From assembly GCA_006247105.1 (NCBI GenBank), contig CM016925.1, positions 2,356,001 to 2,420,000 of the forward strand: DNA of 64,000 bases, written 5' to 3'. Position numbers and translations under genes: made by a program. The notes below the pieces were generated by a model that saw only the letters and a program-made list of their open reading frames with translations, did not search any database and was not told the origin of the DNA. This document shows positions 40,475-51,000 of this stretch, piece after piece. The stretch comes from Giardia muris. Taxonomy: Eukaryota > Fornicata > Diplomonadida > Hexamitidae. Every line of letters begins with the position of its first letter. Within the stretch, counting starts at the first letter, position 1.

Positions 40475-41446
40475 ATGGATGACAAAAAGCACCCAGCCTT
40501 ACCAACTCTTCTACCGTTATGGAGCACCTTGAACGTCCCACTATTGGAACGGAAGCATGTGATGACCATCCTTCGGAAGTCCACCCATGACTTACCGATG
40601 TATATTGAGAACCTGACCCGGCTATCTCTGATTAAGCAGGAGTACGACGTCATTGAGACGAAAAGACGCTTCGTCTACGAATACTTGTCGACGGTGGCCA
40701 TCAGGAGCGTCAACCGTGAGACGATGAGGACGAACCTACGACAATATCGATATTATGTTATCGCTGGAATCTCTTTGATTAAGGAGGCACGCGCTATGAC
40801 GGGGATTCCGATCTCCCTTCCCCGGTGTCGCGTCACCCCTTTAATGGATGATACCCATTGGTTACGTAGGTTGAGAAACAATTACTTCTTCGAGCTACCA
40901 AGGTTTATCGAGTTTTATGGGCATGTGTTATGCGAGGAGGAGGAATCACCCCTTTTACCAGATGGTGATGGCGCCTTGCAAACTCGAATCCTCAACTGGG
41001 GTATCGATTTACTTGAAGCACATAGTGGACGTACACCAGACCCAAAAGTACGAGAATACTTGCACTCATTGGCACCGAATGAGAAAATCTGTCCGGAGAT
41101 GCTTTTTAGACCTGACTTAGCATTCACTAATAATATTGTCTATATTGACCTCAATTTACGGTTGGTCTTAGGGGTTCCATACCCGCAGAACCCAGGGGAA
41201 TATAACCTGCTTCAGGAATGGAGAGATTTGCTTGATTCCCAACCACTTTCCTTAGCTCCAACCATGACCATTTCTGCACCCTTATTATCTCCTGAGATGA
41301 CATTTACATACATCCTGGATGAAGGGCCAAGAATTAGGACTGCAATGACCCTATTGGAGGACATGACTCAACGGAAACAAGCCCCAGTTCTTATCCCCAT
41401 GCGAAAGACTACACCACGAGAGCACTACACCATCAGTATTGAGTAG
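40475..41446 (+). CDS. Hypothetical protein, 323 aa
   Basis: Not recognised. Mainly helical in the first 110 residues, with basic patches and no membrane segment or signal peptide. The ATG at 40475 follows GAGTGAAAAG, in a 32-bp gap after the coiled-coil gene. The stop is 2 bp from the stop of the convergent Myb-like gene. Confidence 0.8.
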   Translation: MDDKKHPALPTLLPLWSTLNVPLLERKHVMTILRKSTHDLPMYIENLTRLSLIKQEYDVIETKRRFVYEYLSTVAIRSVNRETMRTNLRQYRYYVIAGISLIKEARAMTGIPISLPRCRVTPLMDDTHWLRRLRNNYFFELPRFIEFYGHVLCEEEESPLLPDGDGALQTRILNWGIDLLEAHSGRTPDPKVREYLHSLAPNEKICPEMLFRPDLAFTNNIVYIDLNLRLVLGVPYPQNPGEYNLLQEWRDLLDSQPLSLAPTMTISAPLLSPEMTFTYILDEGPRIRTAMTLLEDMTQRKQAPVLIPMRKTTPREHYTISIE

Positions 41447-41448
41447 TT

Positions 41449-41973
41449 TCAATCTCCTACTCGCTCGACCTTGACTTGAGGGATCTCCTCCCTCTCCTCT
41501 CTCTCTTCCTCCTCTTCTCGTTCTTCCTTCTCCTCGGAAGGTTGTGGCTCTCGAGGTTGTAAGGTCGCGGATATGCTAGGTAGTCGCTTATAGCGCGTGA
41601 TGGCGTCCTGGAGCGCCATGTACTCGCGGTAGACGACCATGGTGGAATAATCCGTGAAGTACTTCTCCTGTAAATAGAGTGCAATATCATGGGGTGACAT
41701 TTGTGAGATGACGTCAGTAAGCGTCTCGGTGACGATCATGACGACTAGGACCTCTCGATCGCGTGGAGAGAACTCCCCCAGCTCGAAGAGAGAGTCCATA
41801 TATTGTTGTACGCGAAACTTGCATTCGTCTTCAGTCCGATCAAGTTCTCCCGCGATCTCCGCCCAATTGATCCCAATGTCGTCGACGAAACGATGGACTG
41901 GGCAGCCGTCAGCACTGGCCATCTCGATGATCCGTCGTACTTGGGCCTTAGCTTCCAATGGGAAGGAGGTCAT
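41449..41973 (-). CDS. SANT/Myb-like domain protein with acidic tail
   Basis: From ATG 41973 the protein is 174 residues. Its first half carries INWAEIAGELDRTEDECKFR, which matches the W-x-x-I-A-x-x-x-x-R-T-x-x-E-C-x-x-R core of a SANT/Myb repeat. The C-terminus is an almost pure Glu/Arg/Lys stretch. A chromatin or transcription role is inferred. The frame extends 45 codons upstream into the 3' end of the neighbouring Myb gene, so the internal ATG, preceded by AAAATTGAAGAAC, is chosen. It lies just downstream of a canonical Myb gene on the same strand. Confidence 0.8.
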   Translation of the reverse strand: MTSFPLEAKAQVRRIIEMASADGCPVHRFVDDIGINWAEIAGELDRTEDECKFRVQQYMDSLFELGEFSPRDREVLVVMIVTETLTDVISQMSPHDIALYLQEKYFTDYSTMVVYREYMALQDAITRYKRLPSISATLQPREPQPSEEKEEREEEEEREEREEIPQVKVERVGD

Positions 41974-42056
41974 GTTCTTCAATTTTACGTGCTTGAAAGG
42001 TGGAGAGAAGGGGAAGAGGAGGAAGGAGCCGAACCACAAAGCCGGTTGAGAAACCA

Positions 42057-43013
42057 TCATTGGAAGATGCCATTGAACCAATCGTCTTGTTGATAGTACT
42101 CGGTACATTCCTCCAATGGTAAAGGTAATAACTCCAACTCATGATATTCATTGAAGTCTGTTAAGCCCAGTGAGTCCTTAGTCGGTTTGTTGAGCCGATC
42201 CGTCTTCATTATGTTTCCAATCGACTGCGTCAACCTAGAAAAGCTAGTCGAAAGCTTTGAGACAACCTTACCAATAAGGCTTCCTGTCTTAGTCAGAATC
42301 GAGGTTGTCAATGTTTTGGGCTCATTAAAGGATCCCGCCATATGAGAAGTGGAGTAATTGGAAGGACCTGGAGAACCTGGAGATAAAGGACCGGTATGAG
42401 TTGACATTTGACGTCCCACTTGAACTTGGGTCTGGTTCAAAGGTTCATTGATAACATCTAGTGGATCCAAATGTTCATCAGGAATATCTGATATGGTTCT
42501 CTTTTGTAACTTTCCCATTATCATCTGTATGATTTCCTTCGTCCTAGGGCTTTTCTGACCCATTGTGGCATTAATACTTACGTCTCCAGACGTTATACAG
42601 TTCTTCCCCTTCTCCTTCGACCCCATCTTCGTCTCGCTTTGCACATGTCCTTGCTTCACTAGGTTGCGATACTTCGACTTGATTTCTGTTGGGGTTCTAC
42701 CAGGGATACAATCCCGATACTGGGCCCAAGCGTTTCCAAGCTTCTCATGTAATTTCAGAAGGGCATCAACCTCGCCAACAGACCATGGTCTTCGTCTTAC
42801 TTGCCAGAACCCACTTCCGCAAACCTTTAGGGCGTCAATTTGATTGTATCGTTGATAGCATTGAACACGGTTGCGTGTCCTCACAAACTTGGCCACCTCC
42901 GCCCATTGTATCTTCCCATCTTCACTTCGGCAATGTTCAAGCTGTATTGCGGTGTATAAGCGCATCAGCTCAGGCTCGGTCCATTTTCGGGGTGTCATAC
43001 GGGTAGAGGCCAT
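42057..43013 (-). CDS. Myb-family DNA-binding protein, two repeats
   Basis: 318 residues. The first Myb repeat (about 9-58) has the spaced aromatic residues W-T-E-P-E-L ... W-A-E-V-A ... R-x-x-x-Q-C-x-x-R-Y. The second (about 73-120) reads RRPWSVGEVDALLKLHEKLG and then TPTEIKSKYRNL. The rest is Ser/Thr-rich and low complexity. Two-repeat Myb proteins in Giardia include the regulator of cyst-wall genes, but nothing here shows which Myb this is. The ATG at 43013 is first in frame. A 114-bp gap separates it from the LRR gene upstream. Confidence 0.9.
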   Translation of the reverse strand: MASTRMTPRKWTEPELMRLYTAIQLEHCRSEDGKIQWAEVAKFVRTRNRVQCYQRYNQIDALKVCGSGFWQVRRRPWSVGEVDALLKLHEKLGNAWAQYRDCIPGRTPTEIKSKYRNLVKQGHVQSETKMGSKEKGKNCITSGDVSINATMGQKSPRTKEIIQMIMGKLQKRTISDIPDEHLDPLDVINEPLNQTQVQVGRQMSTHTGPLSPGSPGPSNYSTSHMAGSFNEPKTLTTSILTKTGSLIGKVVSKLSTSFSRLTQSIGNIMKTDRLNKPTKDSLGLTDFNEYHELELLPLPLEECTEYYQQDDWFNGIFQ

Positions 43014-43127
43014 CCTTACTCTTTAGAGAAAGAGCCATGGAAACGTAGGTTTCACTAATTGGAAACGAAGAAGAAAGAGAGATAAATCGAACTGTTCTGT
43101 CTCAGAAGAATATTAGAAGGCCTCTTC

Positions 43128-43973
43128 TTATTCGTCTTCTTCTCCCCTTTCCTTTTCTTCATCTAACTGATCCGTTCCCCTTTGGACAGTAAGTTCCCGT
43201 AACAAGGTTTGGTTAACACGTAGATTGGGATTGATGGGTGTTAAGATCTGCTTCAAGTAATTAAGAACGTCGTGGCTTTTCATACAAGGATTACCAGCTA
43301 AGCCTAGTTGCTGCAAGCGTGTTGCTTTGGTTAGGCCTATAAGGTCACGAATGAAGGAGAGTTGATTATGGCCCAATTCCAGCTGTCTCAACCTTGGAAG
43401 GCATGTCCATGTGCTTGGAATCGTGGTTATGGCATTGTTACAAAGCCTGACCTCGCGGATAGCTATTGTGTTGATCGCAGGGAGTGCTGATAGGCTACAT
43501 TCTGTTAGATTCAACTTCCGGAGCTTAGTAAGGTCATTGAACTGTTCTTCAATGTGAGCAAGAGGATTTCGTGATAACACTATTGTGTTTATGTTCTGTC
43601 CAGCCTTTCCTATCTTTGGAAGCTCTGTAATCTCATTGTTCGTTAGCACAATGGCACATAGCTTTGGGGTGATCAACTTCAATGGAAATCGCGTTAATCC
43701 GCACCCAGTAAGGTTTAGGACGACAATGGGGCATAGCAAAAGACTTTGAAGATCCTCCTCATCAAGCTTACAATTGATCAGTCGAAGAATAGTTATTCGT
43801 GGGAAAAGGGTTGGGATAAAACTGAGGTCATCAATAATGGAATCGACAAAGCCTAGGTCTTTGACCTCGGGATGAGGCGTGCGGGTCTCACTGCCTCTTA
43901 ATGTGCAATTAGTAAAGGTGCATCGCTTCCCAGTGGTCGCTTGGGCGATCATTTCATCCGTTAATACTTCCAT
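43128..43973 (-). CDS. Leucine-rich repeat protein
   Basis: 281 residues with about seven LRR units from residue 55 to 235, such as LNLTGCGLTRFP, IVLTNNEITELP, LNLTECSLSALP, VRLCNNAITTIP and LELGHNQLSFI, ending with a typical cap (LGLAGNPCMKSHDVLNYL). The C-terminus is acidic (EEKERGEEDE). No signal peptide or membrane segment, so probably a cytosolic protein-binding scaffold; the SDS22-like cap would also fit axonemal LRR proteins. The specific role is unknown. Confidence 0.9.
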   Translation of the reverse strand: MEVLTDEMIAQATTGKRCTFTNCTLRGSETRTPHPEVKDLGFVDSIIDDLSFIPTLFPRITILRLINCKLDEEDLQSLLLCPIVVLNLTGCGLTRFPLKLITPKLCAIVLTNNEITELPKIGKAGQNINTIVLSRNPLAHIEEQFNDLTKLRKLNLTECSLSALPAINTIAIREVRLCNNAITTIPSTWTCLPRLRQLELGHNQLSFIRDLIGLTKATRLQQLGLAGNPCMKSHDVLNYLKQILTPINPNLRVNQTLLRELTVQRGTDQLDEEKERGEEDE

Positions 43974-44135
43974 TTATTTTTTCATCCTTAATGATAACGA
44001 CTTTCATACCTGCGTTCTGGTTCGGAGAGAGAGAGGGAAGAGAAGAAATATACTGGTGACTTCCACCCCTCATCTATTCATCCATTTCCTCGATGAAGGA
44101 AATCTCTTTCTTCCTTCCTCTTTTTAATACAGAGG
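43974..44135. promoter_or_regulatory. Divergent promoter region, LRR / KH-like genes
   Basis: 162 bp between start codons. The minus-strand gene has AAAAAATAA just before its ATG, and the plus-strand gene has TTTTTAATACAGAGG. Long A/G and C/T tracts lie between. This is one of the larger intergenic regions outside the inverted repeat. Confidence 0.35.
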
Positions 44136-44567
44136 ATGGCATTCAACCTTCCTATCCCCATCCCCTTGCATACGGTCATCCCTCATGCAAACCCACAGGC
44201 CCCCGGAAGGCCTATCCTGGCACTTGACCTCCTTCGCGGTCCCGATAGTTTACATCTCAAGTGGATCTCGGAGCAATCCGGTTGTCATTGTCGTATTGTG
44301 GGCTGTAACCTTGCTACAGGTGGAGGCAGTAACCCGGAGATAGAGGTCTCGCATGGGACGGAAAAGGAGATGCAACGAGCACGAGAATTATCAACCGCCC
44401 TTCTAAATGACTTCATAGCTCTTGTTGAGAAGATTCTGAAAACGACGGAGGATGATGCGGAGGATCAAGCCTTTGTCGATTGGTATGTGGAACAGGATCC
44501 TACCTCTATCCGTGAAGCAGTAATAGAAGCTTTGAAGGAACAGTTGCTAGGAGAAGAAGAGAGATAA
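44136..44567 (+). CDS. Small KH-like RNA-binding protein
   Basis: 143 residues. The middle reads as the extended KH domain of the KHDC4/SF1 type: LKWISEQSGCHCRIVGCNL (helix, GXXG-region equivalent and strand), a glycine-rich loop, then IEVSHGTEKEMQRARELS for the final strand and helix. Such domains bind single-stranded RNA in splicing-related proteins. The GXXG loop itself is not clear, so the assignment is moderate. A helical acidic C-terminus follows. Confidence 0.7.
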   Translation: MAFNLPIPIPLHTVIPHANPQAPGRPILALDLLRGPDSLHLKWISEQSGCHCRIVGCNLATGGGSNPEIEVSHGTEKEMQRARELSTALLNDFIALVEKILKTTEDDAEDQAFVDWYVEQDPTSIREAVIEALKEQLLGEEER

Positions 44568-44585
44568 ATGAATGAACGATTCACC

Positions 44586-47549
44586 TCATCCGATTACATC
44601 AGAAGTTTGATCACAATGTACAGCATTCTGAGTCCAATATGCGATCCATGGGGTTAGGGCTCGCATGCAACACGAGATATGCAGATATGTGAGGCCCGTC
44701 TTCTGCTTCGCAATATGTAAAGGATCGGTTGGGCGGTATCCAGGGTTGATGTATGCATCCGGTTGCTTCAAGACGGCATCCCATGCAGACGTTGTTAGGG
44801 TTTGAACAAGATGGCCAACTCTATCGCGTTCATTATCGAAGATGAAGGTTCCATGCCATCCCGAATAGACGTTGTGTGCAATATATAAAAGGAACTGGTC
44901 GGTAAACTCGAACTCGTAAGGAAACTGAATCATCACCTGGTAGACGCATTCCAACCACTGTAAGAAGATTGGGGACGTCTGCGAGTTTGAATACTCCAAA
45001 GGAGATTGAGGTACCCCATCCGGATTGAACTGTATCGATGGGTCCTCAAATACGCGTAAGAAGTTATCGTCAGTCCCCGTCGTGGGATCCACTGGACTTC
45101 CAATAAGCTGGGTGGAAACTGACGCGATCCTCTGAAGCCCTTGATATGCTCCTTGAGGCTGAGTCGGATACATCATTCGTTCCGGCGTAGGGACATAATA
45201 TGTCGGTTGTTGTAAGCCAAAGATCGGGGTTGATGGCTTCTGTGTTAAAAACGGTATACGAGGCTTCTTATCTTCCTTCCTCGGATGCGCTTTAGTGCTT
45301 CCTACTTGACGGCATCGAGTCGCAAACATATGCCCAAACGAACACCACTCCTTCTCAATCAAGATACAAAAGCCCTTAAGCGTACGATAATATGGATCGA
45401 GGAGAAGCATGGAAAGAGATGATAATTGCGAGGTCCGATCCCACCCATCGGAACAGTGTATCATTGCGTTACACCGTAGCTTGACTAGGGCCTCGCAAAT
45501 GACGATGGACCCGGCTAGGATCGTTTGTATGTGCTCGTACCACTTCGAGTTATGTGCCGCCTTGTACAGGTCTCCTCCACTCCTAAAAACATCGACCAGG
45601 TTCCTCTGTAAGGCCAAAAGCTTACTGGCGTACATGTCATTCCCTTGCTCGTCGGGAATCGGTAAGTCTCCACGATAAGCTAGCTCCTTCGTCAGGAGGA
45701 GCTCAATGGCGATCTTCCGCATGGCGTCATAGCTCTCTCGTACCGCATGTATGTTCTGAATGTTTAAGTAGACAGTCTTTGAGAAGGGGTATGCACGAGA
45801 TGACTCGAACCCCTTCCCCTTGAAACGGTTAGCAAATGCTGAGATGAATGGCCGCGCATCGAAGACAAAGAGGAGGTCATTGACCGAATTGGATGGAGGG
45901 GCGTTGCAGACGAACTTCAGAAGACTCTCGTCATTACTGTTTCGAGTCAAGCCAAAGCCTGCGCCCGGCTGCGAGCAACGACATAGTGAGGCGCCTGTCA
46001 CCGGGGAGCGCCAGGATAGGGCGCAACAACGACCCTTGCAGCGGAACTTCATGGACCCCACGACAACCGCGTCCGATGCCGCCGTTGGAACCGCAAGAAT
46101 GGCTGGATAACTGGGTGAGCTACGATAGTCTGTATTGACCCACGTGATGCGCCAGGCATCCAGAGGGGCAAAACCTTGATCGCGAGGAGGCTCGTGGACG
46201 GCATCGACGTATGGAGAAGTAACGGTGGCTAGGAATGCACGGATATAGTGGCGCATGTGTGGGAGACAACGGAAGAAGGTAGGTTCGAAGAAGCCGCCAT
46301 GGGCATAGAGAAGAGTACCGGTCGCAGGGTCTTGAAATCTAAAATCGCATGGAACAAAGTTAGAGTCGGCCTTCTTGGTCTTTGTCTGCGAGTAAGATGG
46401 GGTTTGATCTATATCTTCGGCATCAACTTCATCATAGACGCCATCACTCGCAGTATCCTGATAATAACCTTGGGCACCAAAGCCAGCGAGCTTACTTTGT
46501 GGGTGATACTGCAACATCATATAAAACTGTTCTGGACAATCGAACAGCATGAACGGGTCATAATACGAGGATGCTCTAAAGGCCGCATAAAACTCCTTCA
46601 TATCCTCATTGAACCTTGTCGGCGGTAGGACATAATGATACTGACGTAAAAGAACCGTCGCATCATTTAAATAGTTCTGCGAACGGATGGGTCTATTGTT
46701 GAGGAGGTAACCTAAAAGTCCGGGGTGGATTTTCGCCCCAAAGATCATGCAACTGAGCTTCTCGGGCGTAGGTAAGTCTATTTTGACACCAAGACGACGA
46801 TATTCTCGGATCGGGTCGAAGATACTATGTCCAAGGTTTGGGTAGTCTTCAAGGTCCGTGACATTAAGAGTTTCGGCTAATTCCAAGCGTTCAGTTAAGC
46901 TGGAATGAGGAGCGGAATAGATGAAAGAGCGATACGGGTCGTCAATCCAGTATAGCATTCTTGGCTGTTGTAAGAAGAGTTCATCATATGCAAAGGTAAG
47001 TGTGGGGTGACTTGACCTGAAACGAGTCGTAGCTTGAGTTACAAGGCCCGAGGTCGTTGTGATGGTTGGTGCCACGATTAACTTACGCACCACTTCGAAG
47101 AGTTGATACGTGGCTGGAGAGGAGGTCGAGAGGGTGATTAAGTGTGGGGTATGAAGACGGAAGGATAAGGTCATCCTTGCCACATTACTTGCTTCATCAC
47201 CTTTTTCTACGGCACGGACGTGTTGAAGTGGAAACCCTAAGCAGAGCTTACTACGATAGGCTAGCAAAAGGATTCGTAGGTTGGTGACAAGTAATGTGCC
47301 CTGTAACTCTGCACGTGGTTGAATGAAGAGGTGATGGGGGATTGGTACGATGACGGTCTTTCCGGAAGAGGCCGGAGGCCAATAGTTCCCACCCTCCGTA
47401 CTCGGAGTACGAATGAGAACGTGCTGAAGCTTAAGAAGCAAGGTTTCTCCCGGTAAAAACATTAAGCTGGGACGCAATTTATTGAACACTGAGGGGGATG
47501 ATATTGCGTGAGACCTAACACAGCAAAAAGGAAGGTCGTAGGAAGACAT
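44586..47549 (-). CDS. Myotubularin-family phosphoinositide phosphatase
   Basis: 987 residues. The N-terminal 150 residues resemble a PH-GRAM domain (GETLLLKLQHVLI ... GTLLVTNLRILLL), and the catalytic domain contains the exact active-site loop CSDGWDRTSQL with the nucleophilic Cys at about residue 699. The CX5R motif is complete, so the enzyme should dephosphorylate PtdIns3P and PtdIns(3,5)P2 on endosomal membranes, in contrast to the inactive members common in this family. The catalytic region is stretched by inserts, including a Pro/Gln-rich one after the active site. The frame opens with TTG at 47576; the first ATG is 47549. Confidence 0.92.
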   Translation of the reverse strand: MSSYDLPFCCVRSHAISSPSVFNKLRPSLMFLPGETLLLKLQHVLIRTPSTEGGNYWPPASSGKTVIVPIPHHLFIQPRAELQGTLLVTNLRILLLAYRSKLCLGFPLQHVRAVEKGDEASNVARMTLSFRLHTPHLITLSTSSPATYQLFEVVRKLIVAPTITTTSGLVTQATTRFRSSHPTLTFAYDELFLQQPRMLYWIDDPYRSFIYSAPHSSLTERLELAETLNVTDLEDYPNLGHSIFDPIREYRRLGVKIDLPTPEKLSCMIFGAKIHPGLLGYLLNNRPIRSQNYLNDATVLLRQYHYVLPPTRFNEDMKEFYAAFRASSYYDPFMLFDCPEQFYMMLQYHPQSKLAGFGAQGYYQDTASDGVYDEVDAEDIDQTPSYSQTKTKKADSNFVPCDFRFQDPATGTLLYAHGGFFEPTFFRCLPHMRHYIRAFLATVTSPYVDAVHEPPRDQGFAPLDAWRITWVNTDYRSSPSYPAILAVPTAASDAVVVGSMKFRCKGRCCALSWRSPVTGASLCRCSQPGAGFGLTRNSNDESLLKFVCNAPPSNSVNDLLFVFDARPFISAFANRFKGKGFESSRAYPFSKTVYLNIQNIHAVRESYDAMRKIAIELLLTKELAYRGDLPIPDEQGNDMYASKLLALQRNLVDVFRSGGDLYKAAHNSKWYEHIQTILAGSIVICEALVKLRCNAMIHCSDGWDRTSQLSSLSMLLLDPYYRTLKGFCILIEKEWCSFGHMFATRCRQVGSTKAHPRKEDKKPRIPFLTQKPSTPIFGLQQPTYYVPTPERMMYPTQPQGAYQGLQRIASVSTQLIGSPVDPTTGTDDNFLRVFEDPSIQFNPDGVPQSPLEYSNSQTSPIFLQWLECVYQVMIQFPYEFEFTDQFLLYIAHNVYSGWHGTFIFDNERDRVGHLVQTLTTSAWDAVLKQPDAYINPGYRPTDPLHIAKQKTGLTYLHISCCMRALTPWIAYWTQNAVHCDQTSDVIG

Positions 47550-47579
47550 GTGTCGGGAGTACCTGCCAAACCTCAAGTC

Positions 47580-47978
47580 CTAGTCGACATGAAGGCCGGC
47601 TCGAAGCTGCTCGGTCATGAACTTGATCTCCTCCCGACTATAGAAATAGCATCCGAAAGCTGCCCATTCTCTTAAAGAATAAGGCAGTGAATGTTTAGAA
47701 GCAGATACGATGAGGGCCGCGAAGGTCAGACGGATGATATTCTGCCGTGTCAGACGGCCGACATATATCTCCGAGAGACGCCCTAACATCTCCGCAGCCT
47801 CTGTGAAACAGCTCTCCGGGACGTTCGCCAAAGCCGCGATGTGCATGAGGAAGTCCTGGAGATGGATGTCCGGCTCCTTGCTCCGTGGCTTTCGATGAGG
47901 GGACACACAAAGCTTCAGGATCTCGGAGCTGATGTCCTCGAAGAAGTTGTTCGTGGGCATTTTATCTGATGCAATCAT
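47580..47978 (-). CDS. Small Pho80-like cyclin
   Basis: 132 residues covering one cyclin box of the Pho80/PCL type: LQDFLMHIAALANVPESC as the first helices, LTRQNIIRLTFAALIVSASK as the central helix (the family's N-x-H-R-L-L-I-x-A-L-M-V-A-x-K) and a final helix with REEIKFMTEQL. Such cyclins activate Pho85-like CDKs. The length is near the minimum for a single box. Start 47978 or, with a better A-rich leader (CAGATAAA), 47960. Confidence 0.75.
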   Translation of the reverse strand: MIASDKMPTNNFFEDISSEILKLCVSPHRKPRSKEPDIHLQDFLMHIAALANVPESCFTEAAEMLGRLSEIYVGRLTRQNIIRLTFAALIVSASKHSLPYSLREWAAFGCYFYSREEIKFMTEQLRAGLHVD

Positions 47979-48066
47979 TCATGCAACTAAAACGAAGGCG
48001 TTTCGCCTGTTGCTGAAGGACTAGTCATTCGCAGTTGTGGAATCTACAAGATGTAGGAAAAAAGCA
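47979..48066. promoter_or_regulatory. Divergent promoter region, cyclin / SMC1 genes
   Basis: 88 bp between divergent start codons. It ends with AGGAAAAAAGCA before the SMC1 ATG, again an A-run initiator-like element. Confidence 0.35.
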
Positions 48067-51000
48067 ATGGTCCGCCTCAGGGACATCCGGGCTAGAGACT
48101 TCAAGAGTCTTGCCGGAGAGGTCAAAATCTCTGACCTCCCGGCCTTGACGTTCATCGTTGGCCCTAATGGAGTGGGCAAATCTAACCTTTTCGACGCCAT
48201 TGGCTTTGCTCTTTTACTTCCGGATGCTCGAGTCAATACCATTCAGGATTACATAACGACTGGAGCATCACTCTGCGAGGTTCAGCTCTGCTTTGCAACT
48301 CGGCAAGAGCCGATAACGACGACGACCGTGACCAGACAAGTGACTCGGCGTGGAGGAGATGTCTTCTTCATAGATGGGCGAGTTATTGATAAGGATGAGT
48401 ACCAAGGAGTTCTAGAGGGATTGGGACTACAGCCCTCCTTTGTGAGGACACTCTTTATCAGTCAAGGGTTTGCTAGTCAAGTCCTTACACCGGCACGGAT
48501 CTCAGCCTATTTGGAGGCGATGTCAGGAAGCTCTCTTCTAGCGGAGCGTTTCAAAGTCCTTTCACAAGCTGTACATGATACTACCGCAGAATTAAAGGAA
48601 GCCATTGGAAACCTCACAAAACTCAGGAAGCAATTGCAAAGCGTCGAATATGAGCAAGCCGCCAATAAGAAGTATACTCAGCTGCTCAACGAACGCCGAT
48701 CGCTCGAGACGAGTATCGCCTTGACTCGTTTGTATTACTTAGCTACTAGCATCGATGAGATGCAGAACGAGGCCGCAGAGGCTGCACGTAAGAAGGAGGA
48801 GCTCTCCCTTCAACTGCGGACGAACCAGGAACTACAGGCACAATGGTCTTCCAAGCTCAACCAGTTAAGTACCCAACTAACTCAAGCCTTAGGTCTTCGT
48901 GAGGCCACTATAAGCTCTTTACAGAAGAATGAGATCCGAAAGACCCAATTCGCATCCACACGCGCCATCTATGAGAATCGACTTCGTAACATCCAAGTCT
49001 CCCAAGAACGGTATGAAAAGCTTCGTGGAGAGCAGGATTATAGAGTTCAGGAATGCGAATCACGCCTTCGCCTTCTTAAGGCCGATCTCAAGGCACTACA
49101 TGAGCAGATACATGGCACCTCCTTCACACAGTTACTCCCTAAGTCCTTCTTCCTCCTTTCTGCAGAGTTCAAGGAGAAGCATGCGTCTGAATTGTCCTCC
49201 CTCTATTCCCTTCGTGCCACAGCGCTCGCGGTAGGACGAACACGAAGCGAGGCTCTTGAAGCATCTGAACGTGCGTCTGAACAGCTTGAGGCCCTACAAA
49301 ACAAGAAGGCCTCGATTTTGAAGGCAGCAGAGGATAAGTTACAGACTTTACGTGACGTTACTGCATCTTTGGATGGTGCCAGGAAAGCTTTAGTTGAGCT
49401 ACAAACCAAGGAAACAGAACTACGCGCAGAGCGAGAAAAGAATGACAGACGGATCTATGAGATCAATAGAATCCTCGATAGCCAGTTCAACGCCGCAGCT
49501 GATGCGCAACGAGAGCGAGAATATGCAAATGCGCTTGGGATGATCAGAACCGAACATCCAAATGCGGTGTACGGGTCTCTTGACACGCTGATCTCAGTTC
49601 GTGCAGCAAAGCATCGCGATGTTATAGACATGGCTCTTGGAAAATATCGGAAGGCGGTTGTTTGTGATGCACCTGAGACCGCATCTGCTTGCATTCAGGC
49701 ACTCCGTCAAGGAAAGCATCGCCCTCTGGTCTTCTTACCCGTCAAGGCTTTGAAGAGTGACAAACGGATACTCGAGCGTGACCGTGGTGCGGCACAGGAT
49801 CATAATGCGAAGAGTGATGTCAAAATGACTCCCATTTTGGACATGATCGAACAAGAGGACCGTGCAGCTGCAGCCGTCCGTTTCGTGCTCAAGGGGAGCT
49901 TCTTCTGTGACTCTGAAGATATTGGTGCAGCGCGGGACTTTCTACGTGCGACTAAGGGCGGCACTAGAGTATTGATGCGTAACAATGTTCAACTTAATTC
50001 TGGGGGTATTCTTTCTTGCAATTTTGGCACAGACACACCAAAGGTTGGAGGTCGTCAGAAAGATAAACCCGCTCACGGCTCTCTAGCTCCCCGAGAGCAG
50101 GATCAGCTCCGTTCTGAATGCGCAACACTACAGAAGAGACAGAGGGATATTGCTCTTGAGCTTCAGGATGGATTTTCTGAGATCTCGCGGTTACAACACG
50201 TGACTATTCCAAGTTTGGAAGCGCATCTGCGCACAGCAACCCAGGAAAGGGAAAGAGCTGATGCTTCATGTCATGAAAGTGCTGAGCGTGAAGCTGTCTC
50301 GCTCGCCACATCCAAGGCGGCTAAGGAGGCCCTTGAATCAGCCGAGCTGGCATATGAGAACGCTTCTGCAGCCCTCCGCGAGGCCGAACTCCGATGTAAT
50401 AAGCAAAAGGAAGCATTTTTCCGCGAGATAATGCCCGAGGTGACACGGCAGCTAGTGGAGGTCCATCGCATCCCCGCCCTCGTTGCACTCAACCGACCTT
50501 TACAGCCCGCAGACGTTGAAGATGCCGATAGGCAGCAGAAGGAGCTTGCCGCGCAACGAATTTCGGATAAGGAGAAGGAAATCACAAGACAAACAACAGA
50601 ACTGGCAGTTCTAAAGCATGACTACCAGTCAGATCTGCAGCGTGCCACGAACATCCTCCAGACGACACGGGATGCACTTGAGACCTGTAAGCAGGAGGAA
50701 CGGGAGACCACTCGGGAGATAGAAAGACTTACCAAGGAACAGAAAAAACAAGAAGCCGAGCTTCAGATGCTCCAGGAGGAGCTTAAAGTAGTTGAGGAGG
50801 ATGCGCGGAAGGCTACGATCGGAATTGACGAGAGACAGAAGGAATATCAAGAGAGTGAGGTCCAGCGTTGCGCACTTTTGTCCGAGTTACGAGAGTTTCA
50901 GTATTCGCGATTGGAACTCTTTGATGAACTTTATCGGGCTCAAGTCGAGATACCCTTTGTGGATGCGGAGATACTCGATCCAGATGCCGGGGAGGGTGAG

